A stretch of DNA of 64,000 nt from an uncultured Paracoccaceae bacterium (lineage in GTDB: Bacteria > Pseudomonadota > Alphaproteobacteria > Rhodobacterales > Rhodobacteraceae). Below are positions 58,053 through 64,000 of this stretch, piece after piece. The stretch's first letter is position 1, and each line of letters begins with the position of its first letter. The DNA lies in contig CANMDF010000005.1 of assembly GCA_947496605.1 (NCBI GenBank), positions 1 to 64,000 on the forward strand, given 5' to 3'. The notes below the pieces were generated by a model. It saw only the letters and a program-made list of their open reading frames with translations. It was not told the origin of the DNA and searched no databases. The position numbers and the translations under genes are program-made.

Positions 58053-59047
58053 CTGTTTACGCACTCAACGGCCTGGGCCGCATCGGCAAGCTGGCCTTGA
58101 AGCCGTTGCTGGAACGGGGGGCAAAAATTGCATGGATCAATGACGCGGTGGGTGATCCCGAGATGCATGCCCATCTGTTTGAGTTCGACACGGTCCACGG
58201 CCGCTGGAAGGCCAATTTCGCCCATGATGAGGGTAGCGTGACAATTGACGGCCAGCGTCTGCCGTTCATTGGCACCCGCGACATCGCCGCGCTGCCGCTG
58301 GAGGGTGTTGATGTGGTGATCGACTGCACTGGTGTCTTCAAGACAGAGGCAAAGCTCGCCCCCTACTTTGACGCAGGCGTAAAGAAGGTGGTTATATCTG
58401 CGCCGGTCAAGGACGGTGACGCCGCCAATATCGTATACGGCGTGAATCACGACATCTACGAAACGGACCGCCACCGCATTGTGACCGCAGCAAGTTGCAC
58501 GACCAATTGCCTTGCGCCAGTTGTAAAGGTCATTCACGAAAACCTGAGGATCAAACACGGCTCTATCACAACGATCCACAATGTGACCAATACACAGACC
58601 ATTGTGGACCGTCCGGCGAAAGACCTGCGCCGTGCGCGCTCTGCCCTGAATTCCCTGATTCCGACAACCACTGGTAGTGCAACCGCCATCACGCTTATTT
58701 ATCCGGAACTGACGGGTCGCCTGAACGGTCATGCCGTTCGTGTGCCTCTACTTAACGCGTCGTTGACCGATTGCGTCTTCGAGGTAGAACAAGAGACCAC
58801 TGCAGAAGAGGTCAATGCACTGTTTAAGGCAGCATCGGAAGGGCCGTTGAAGGGTATCTTGGGCTATGAGGAACGCCCACTCGTTTCCACTGATTACACC
58901 AATGATGAAAGATCGAGCATTGTCGATGCGCCTTCTACCATGGTGATCAATGGCACGCAGGTGAAGGTCTACGCGTGGTATGACAACGAGATGGGTTATG
59001 CGCACCGCCTGGTGGATGTGGCCTGCTTGATTGGGGACAGTCTGTGA
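58049..59047 (+). CDS. ArsJ-associated glyceraldehyde-3-phosphate dehydrogenase
   Basis: [20 protein letters not shown]; 4-nt overlaps with both neighbours. Confidence 0.92.
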   Translation: MTVYALNGLGRIGKLALKPLLERGAKIAWINDAVGDPEMHAHLFEFDTVHGRWKANFAHDEGSVTIDGQRLPFIGTRDIAALPLEGVDVVIDCTGVFKTEAKLAPYFDAGVKKVVISAPVKDGDAANIVYGVNHDIYETDRHRIVTAASCTTNCLAPVVKVIHENLRIKHGSITTIHNVTNTQTIVDRPAKDLRRARSALNSLIPTTTGSATAITLIYPELTGRLNGHAVRVPLLNASLTDCVFEVEQETTAEEVNALFKAASEGPLKGILGYEERPLVSTDYTNDERSSIVDAPSTMVINGTQVKVYAWYDNEMGYAHRLVDVACLIGDSL

Positions 59048-60306
59048 CCGAAAGCGCTGCGCGCCCCGAAGGGCTGTCGGCCTATATCGCGGTCACGGCG
59101 GCCTACTGGGCATTCATGCTGACCGACGGCGCATTGCGCATGCTGGTGCTGCTGCACTTTCATACCCTGGGTTTCTCTCCGGTCCAGCTAGCCTATCTGT
59201 TTGTCCTTTATGAAATCGCGGGCGTCATCACCAATTTGTGCGCAGGCTGGATTGCCGCGCGGTTTGGCCTGACGTCGACGCTGTATGCAGGGCTAGGGTT
59301 GCAAGTGCTGGCTCTGCTGGCCTTGGCGCAGCTTGATCCTACTTGGGCGATTGGCACATCGGTCGCCTTTGTAATGCTTGTGCAGGGTGCAAGCGGCGTG
59401 GCCAAGGACCTTGCCAAGATGTCGTCCAAATCCGCCGTCAAATTGCTCGCGCCGTCACAGGACGGCGCACTTTTTCGCTGGGTGGCACTTTTGACAGGAT
59501 CCAAGAACATGGTGAAGGGCGCGGGGTTTCTGCTGGGCGCTGTATTGCTGGCGACACTTGGATTTGTCTGGGCTGTCTTGGGCATGGCCGCGATCCTTGC
59601 CGCAATTCTGCTGGCCGTTTTGATTGCCATGCCGCCGGGGCTGCCGAAGGGACGCAAGGACACAACATTCTCCGAGGTGTTTTCCAAGTCGGCCAACGTT
59701 AACTGGCTTAGTGCGGCACGGGTATTCCTGTTCGGGGCGCGGGACGTCTGGTTTGTCGTCGGCATTCCGATCTATTTCTACGCTGTGCTGTCGGATGGCA
59801 CTACGGCAGGCAACCGCGCTGCATTCTTCATGATCGGGACGTTCATGGCCCTGTGGGTCATCCTCTATGGCCTTGTTCAGGCCAACGCGCCCCGCATCCT
59901 GCGCGCAAGCGGGCGGTCCGAGGCGGACCTGATTGGCGCGGCCCGCACATGGGGCTGGGGCCTTGCTGCGGTTCCGGTGATGCTGACATGCGCGGCTGTC
60001 ACTGCCACGGAGCCGCAGATGTGGCTCACCCTTACGCTTGTCATCGGACTGTTGATTTTCGGGGCGGTCTTCGCGGTAAACTCATCGCTCCATTCCTACC
60101 TGATCTTGTCCTTCACAAAGGCAGAGCGGGTCACGATGGATGTGGGCTTTTACTACATGGCCAATGCGGGTGGGCGGCTGGCCGGAACCTTGCTGTCCGG
60201 GCTGACATATCAAGCAGGTGGACTGGCGCTGATGTTGGGCACTGCGGCTGGAATGGTTGCAGCGTCGGCTATCACGGTGGGTTTCTTGAAGCTGGAGAAT
60301 GGATAG
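59044..60306 (+). CDS. arsJ: Organoarsenical efflux MFS transporter ArsJ
   Basis: 12-TM MFS; directly follows GAPDH in an ars operon. Confidence 0.9.
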   Translation: MTESAARPEGLSAYIAVTAAYWAFMLTDGALRMLVLLHFHTLGFSPVQLAYLFVLYEIAGVITNLCAGWIAARFGLTSTLYAGLGLQVLALLALAQLDPTWAIGTSVAFVMLVQGASGVAKDLAKMSSKSAVKLLAPSQDGALFRWVALLTGSKNMVKGAGFLLGAVLLATLGFVWAVLGMAAILAAILLAVLIAMPPGLPKGRKDTTFSEVFSKSANVNWLSAARVFLFGARDVWFVVGIPIYFYAVLSDGTTAGNRAAFFMIGTFMALWVILYGLVQANAPRILRASGRSEADLIGAARTWGWGLAAVPVMLTCAAVTATEPQMWLTLTLVIGLLIFGAVFAVNSSLHSYLILSFTKAERVTMDVGFYYMANAGGRLAGTLLSGLTYQAGGLALMLGTAAGMVAASAITVGFLKLENG

Positions 60307-60327
60307 AAATGATCGGATCGCGGCCCT

Positions 60328-61200
60328 TCAGACCTTGTATCGCTCTTCAAACTCGAAACGATAGGGCGAATGGACAATACTTCGGGGCGAAAGCCCGTAA
60401 GTCTCGTTTCTGAGAAAGTCCATCATCCCCTGCGCATCATCGGAGAATGTGGCAATCGTTGCAGGCGAGATCGGCCCGCCGATTGCGATCTCTACGGGTT
60501 TGTCGGCCCTGCGACGAAATTCCTTGAGCAAGAGCGCCACGCGCAGATTATAATGGATATGGCTGGCAAGCTGAAACAATCGCGAGTTCTGACCGTTAAA
60601 GAAAACCGGAACCACGGTCGCATTTGATTTGGTAATCATGCGCGCCGTGAACCGACGCCAGCCGGGATCAAATGGCCGCTGGAACGGTTTTGCTGCGGTC
60701 GATACGGTCCCACCGGGAAAGACGCCTATCGCGCCGCCTGCCTTAAGAAATTCCAAGGCCTTCGCGCGGGTCTCCAAGTTCAGCTTTACCGCGTCTTTAG
60801 TGTTGTCAAAACTGATGGGTAGAATAATCCGGTTAAGATCCGGCGCGTCCTGAAACACACTATTTGCCAGAATGCGGAAATCACCACGCCGCGTGGACAG
60901 CAGGTATCCCATTATGAGCCCGTCAAGGATACCAAAAGGATGATTTGCGACGACAACCAATGGACCCTCCGCAGGAATGTCCGCGATAGCTCCCGAAACC
61001 ACATCAAGGCTTAACCCATAGCGGTTGATCATGACTTCCCAGAAACTGCGGCCCTGCGCAATTTCGGCATCATAGTCTCGCGCCCGCTGGATCAGATGAA
61101 GCCGGCCGGTTGCATTCTCGATCAGCTTGATGACTGCTCGACCAGAGCGTGATTGTGCGGACTTGGCATAGGAAACCTGAGAACGGTCACGTCTATCCAT
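60328..61200 (-). CDS. Lysophospholipid acyltransferase (PlsC-like)
   Basis: VVVANHPFGILDGLIMG (NHxxxxD) and GVFPGGTVS. Confidence 0.85.
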   Translation of the reverse strand: MDRRDRSQVSYAKSAQSRSGRAVIKLIENATGRLHLIQRARDYDAEIAQGRSFWEVMINRYGLSLDVVSGAIADIPAEGPLVVVANHPFGILDGLIMGYLLSTRRGDFRILANSVFQDAPDLNRIILPISFDNTKDAVKLNLETRAKALEFLKAGGAIGVFPGGTVSTAAKPFQRPFDPGWRRFTARMITKSNATVVPVFFNGQNSRLFQLASHIHYNLRVALLLKEFRRRADKPVEIAIGGPISPATIATFSDDAQGMMDFLRNETYGLSPRSIVHSPYRFEFEERYKV

Positions 61201-61270
61201 CTGCTTTGACCCTTATGATAAGACTGCCATTTCCTAGCGGCGCAACGCTACAACTTTGTGACGTCTGGTG

Positions 61271-61924
61271 TCAGATCGTGCCCTCGTAGCGCTCCAGAAA
61301 TTCCTCGGCGCTGAGGTTGCGAAAATCATCAAGCGCGCCGCGCAGGCGTGCGTGCGGCCAATCCCACCATGCAAGCTCCAAAAGCCTGTCAACAATCCGC
61401 GGTTCAAAACGAGGACGCAGCGGGGCAGCGGGGATGCCTGCCACGATCATGTAGGGAGGCACATCCTTTGTCACAATTGCACCGCCTGCGATAACTGCCC
61501 CATGGCCGATGTTCACTTCGGGCCGGACCTGCGCGCTATGGCCAAGCCATGTATCATGACCAATCACCGTGCGACGGCTACGCCTGTGGGCGAACCAAGC
61601 GTCATCGTGATCTGCATCTTCGAAATAATCGGCCGAGCGATAGTGAAAGTGATGCAGGCTCGCTTTTTCCATCGGGTGGTCTGTGGCGCCGATCCGCACG
61701 AAGGCTGCAATGTTCGAGAACTTGCCCACGGAGGCATTGGCAATGTCGGCAAATCGGTCGCAGTATGAATAGTCATCCATTTCGCAATGCGCCAAGCGGC
61801 TACCGCGTCCGATTTCCACATACTGTCCGAATGTTGCATCTGTGATCTCGCAATCGGGATGAATAAAGGGGACATCCGGTTTTAATCTGGTCGCATTCAA
61901 AACGCTCGTTCCTCGCCATTCCAC
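61271..61924 (-). CDS. Phosphonate-cluster hexapeptide acetyltransferase (DapH/chloramphenicol-acetyltransferase-like)
   Basis: Left-handed beta-helix repeats; TWLGHSAQVRPEVNIGHGAVIAGGAIVTKDVPPYMIVAGIPA. Confidence 0.88.
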   Translation of the reverse strand: MEWRGTSVLNATRLKPDVPFIHPDCEITDATFGQYVEIGRGSRLAHCEMDDYSYCDRFADIANASVGKFSNIAAFVRIGATDHPMEKASLHHFHYRSADYFEDADHDDAWFAHRRSRRTVIGHDTWLGHSAQVRPEVNIGHGAVIAGGAIVTKDVPPYMIVAGIPAAPLRPRFEPRIVDRLLELAWWDWPHARLRGALDDFRNLSAEEFLERYEGTI

Positions 61925-62538
61925 CGAAAGAACTTGCCGGTATGCTCAAGGGTAATGCCTTCTGCCAAAGCGACGATCCCTGCCGCGACCTCACACGGGG
62001 TAAGATCGGCCTCTGCCCCACCCATATCGGTTTGCACCCAACCGGGATCGACAAGCACGACGGCAATGCCGTCAGGGTGCAAGTCCGTCGCCAGGCCTTG
62101 CATGACCTTATTTACCGCAGCCTTGGAGGCGCGGTAGGCAATACGATCCGATTTGGCATAACCCATATATGACATCTGACTTGAAACTGTCAGGATACGG
62201 GGCCTGCTGCTACGCCGCAAATGATCCAGACAGGCCGTGCTGACGGCCAGAGCACCAGCGACATTGACCGCAAATGTATAGGCCATTGCAGTCCAATCCA
62301 TATCGGTTGTAGGGCTGTCCGGTCCGATAATACCTGCATTATTGATGACAATATCAATCGGATGGTTGATCGCTGATATCGCGTCCCGAACTTGCTGGGG
62401 ATTGCTGACATCAAAGATGACATCGCCACCCTGTCCCGCACGCGAGGCGCGCAGCACGTCATGCCCGCGATCCCCTGCACGTGCAGCCAGTGCCGCGCCA
62501 ATCCCCCGGTTGCTTCCCGTAATCAGGATGCAGGCCAT
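61897..62538 (-). CDS. SDR family oxidoreductase
   Basis: ILITGSNRGIGAALA; YRASKAAVN. Confidence 0.88.
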   Translation of the reverse strand: MACILITGSNRGIGAALAARAGDRGHDVLRASRAGQGGDVIFDVSNPQQVRDAISAINHPIDIVINNAGIIGPDSPTTDMDWTAMAYTFAVNVAGALAVSTACLDHLRRSSRPRILTVSSQMSYMGYAKSDRIAYRASKAAVNKVMQGLATDLHPDGIAVVLVDPGWVQTDMGGAEADLTPCEVAAGIVALAEGITLEHTGKFFRWNGEERAF

Positions 62539-63851
62539 TAGTCCTTGCGCCCGATCAGCTTGCCGCGCAGCCAGCCCGAGAACCAGTCCATGAACATCAC
62601 CATGGCGATGATCAGGACGATATAATAAGCGACTTCTTCCCAGTCTTTCTGGGTCTGGATTGCTTGGGTCAGCATAAGGCCGATGCCACCGCCTGTGATG
62701 GCGCCGATGATGGTGGCAGAGCGGGTGTTGGATTCAAGGAAGTAAAGGATTTGGGCCAGAAGCACCGGCACAATCTGCGGTATGACGCCAAAGCGATAGC
62801 GTTGGAGCGGCTTGGCTCCGGTCGAGGCGACGCCCTCGATTTGCTTTTGATCTACGTTTTCCAAAGCCTCCGAGAAGATTTTGCCAAAGGTGCCGGTATC
62901 CGTGATCAGGATTGCCAATGCGCCAGTAAGCGGGCCGGGGCCAAAGGCACGGGCCAGGACCACCGTCCAGATCAGCGCATCGACACCACGCACAAAATCG
63001 AACAGGCGGCGGGTGGCAGCGCGTACCAACATCAACGGCGAGAACCGTTTGGCTGCGAGAAAGCCCAACGGCAGGGCGATGATGGCTGCCCCCATCGTGC
63101 CAAGGAAGGCCATCAGGATCGTCTCGCCAATCGCCCAAGCCACATCCTTGTGTCGCCACATGGCGTTGTTCCACCAATCGGACACTGCCCCAGTGATATT
63201 GCCGCGCGCAGGGTCGATCTGGTCGCCAAACAGTATCTTGGCCAAGGACTGTCCGTAGTAGGGGCTGTCGAACGTGAACCAGAACAGCTCCCAACCGGGG
63301 AAATAATTGAAAACCTCGGTCCGAGCGCCCGTCAAGGTTATGCGGCCTTCGGCCGTGGTGATGCCCACGCGGCGGTCCGAGGCAGAAATCCAATCGGGCA
63401 GATCATCGGGCAGGTTGGTCGTGACGGTGCGGCCCTCGGCCTGCGCCTCGATCAGTTGGAAGCCGGGAATTTCGATCTCGGTCCGGTTGTCTGGCAAATA
63501 GCGCACAATGATGTCACCGCCCAGATCAATGATGATGACTTCATCCCCCCTCACCCAATCGGGGCGCTGGCCCTCCGGGTAGGTACCCTTGCGTTCGCCT
63601 TCGACGGCATAGGTCACATCTCCCGATCGGTTGTCCCGGGTGACATGCACCTTGTGGGACCAGCTGTCGGAAGCCAGCGTCACGGCGTTTTCCATATTGG
63701 CGCGTCCTGCAAGACCAGGCAGGTCAAACGCGAAGAAGATATAGACGAAATAAACTGCGATGACCGCCGGGATGCCAAAGCCGATCAAGCGCTTGCGCTG
63801 AAAGAGCTTTTCGGCCTCAAACTTGGTCGCGTCCAGATCAATAGTGGTCAT
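62538..63851 (-). CDS. phnE: Phosphonate ABC transporter permease PhnE
   Basis: Permease EAA-like loop EALENVDQKQIEGVASTGAKPLQRYRFGVIPQIVPVLLAQ. Confidence 0.92.
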   Translation of the reverse strand: MTTIDLDATKFEAEKLFQRKRLIGFGIPAVIAVYFVYIFFAFDLPGLAGRANMENAVTLASDSWSHKVHVTRDNRSGDVTYAVEGERKGTYPEGQRPDWVRGDEVIIIDLGGDIIVRYLPDNRTEIEIPGFQLIEAQAEGRTVTTNLPDDLPDWISASDRRVGITTAEGRITLTGARTEVFNYFPGWELFWFTFDSPYYGQSLAKILFGDQIDPARGNITGAVSDWWNNAMWRHKDVAWAIGETILMAFLGTMGAAIIALPLGFLAAKRFSPLMLVRAATRRLFDFVRGVDALIWTVVLARAFGPGPLTGALAILITDTGTFGKIFSEALENVDQKQIEGVASTGAKPLQRYRFGVIPQIVPVLLAQILYFLESNTRSATIIGAITGGGIGLMLTQAIQTQKDWEEVAYYIVLIIAMVMFMDWFSGWLRGKLIGRKD

Positions 63852-64000
63852 TGGCTTTGTCCCTCAGTCAAACGATTGCGGTAGCGGCTGGACACTTGAT
63901 CGAAGAATACGATCGTGCCGAACAGAAGGATGAAAATCGCGGCGGCTTCATCAAAACGTCCTGGCCCCCAGGCCATAGCGTTTCGCAACTCATAACCAAG
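63848..64000 (-). CDS. phnE: Second PhnE-type permease, C-terminal part, runs off the right edge
   Basis: Hand-translated ...AAAIFILLFGTIVFFDQVSSRYRNRLTEGQSQ*; ATGA overlap with the next gene. Confidence 0.8.
   Translation of the reverse strand, partial: LGYELRNAMAWGPGRFDEAAAIFILLFGTIVFFDQVSSRYRNRLTEGQSQ

Noticed and set aside
62664-63884. 406-aa + strand ORF antisense to phnE
   Set aside because: Shadow of the phnE permease; Gly/Arg/Gln/His-rich composition without family motifs
1-64000. tRNA, rRNA, IS elements/transposases and integrases
   Set aside because: None recognised by eye on either strand; absence not proven without tRNAscan or ISfinder searches

Overview
Alphaproteobacterial, Rhodobacteraceae-like 64 kb window that reads as a conjugative replicon with cargo. 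Modules, left to right: (1) an AAA-ATPase/subtilase pair resembling IetAS (589-4186). (2) Plasmid accessory genes: DUF3768-like, ParB-like, zinc-finger, DUF736-like, zinc-ribbon, DUF4942-type adenine methylase and ArdC-like, several preceded by repeated, strongly structured intergenic leaders. (3) A possible defence patch: three uncharacterised proteins plus a PHP-SMC ATPase of TrlF/Ppl type (8.3-15.5 kb). (4) An RPA-type replication initiator with about 9 iterons (15.8-17.1 kb). (5) An AbiEii-like nucleotidyltransferase TA-like locus. (6) A tandem CCUCCUCCC hairpin array resembling the 'cuckoo'/CcsR sRNAs (20.1-20.3 kb). (7) parA with a degenerate repeat array. (8) HTH-MobC fusion, VirD2-like relaxase, VirD4 and a full virB T4SS (30.4-48.6 kb), including an untracked VirB7-like lipoprotein and a VirB5-like/lytic transglycosylase chimera. 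(9) A C-P lyase phosphonate cluster (phnM, DUF1045, phnN-G, phnF, phnE) enclosing an arsenate module (ArsR-ArsC fusion, GAPDH, ArsJ). Most interesting untyped signals: an 18-bp operator-like sequence in three divergent intergenic regions, lying between -35 and -10 of the mobC and virB promoters; a roughly 280-nt leader family (3 copies) with a covarying hairpin 74-82 nt before the start codons; a second leader hairpin family 55-58 nt before start codons; and the cuckoo-like RNA array. All family assignments come from motif recognition by eye; no searches were run.
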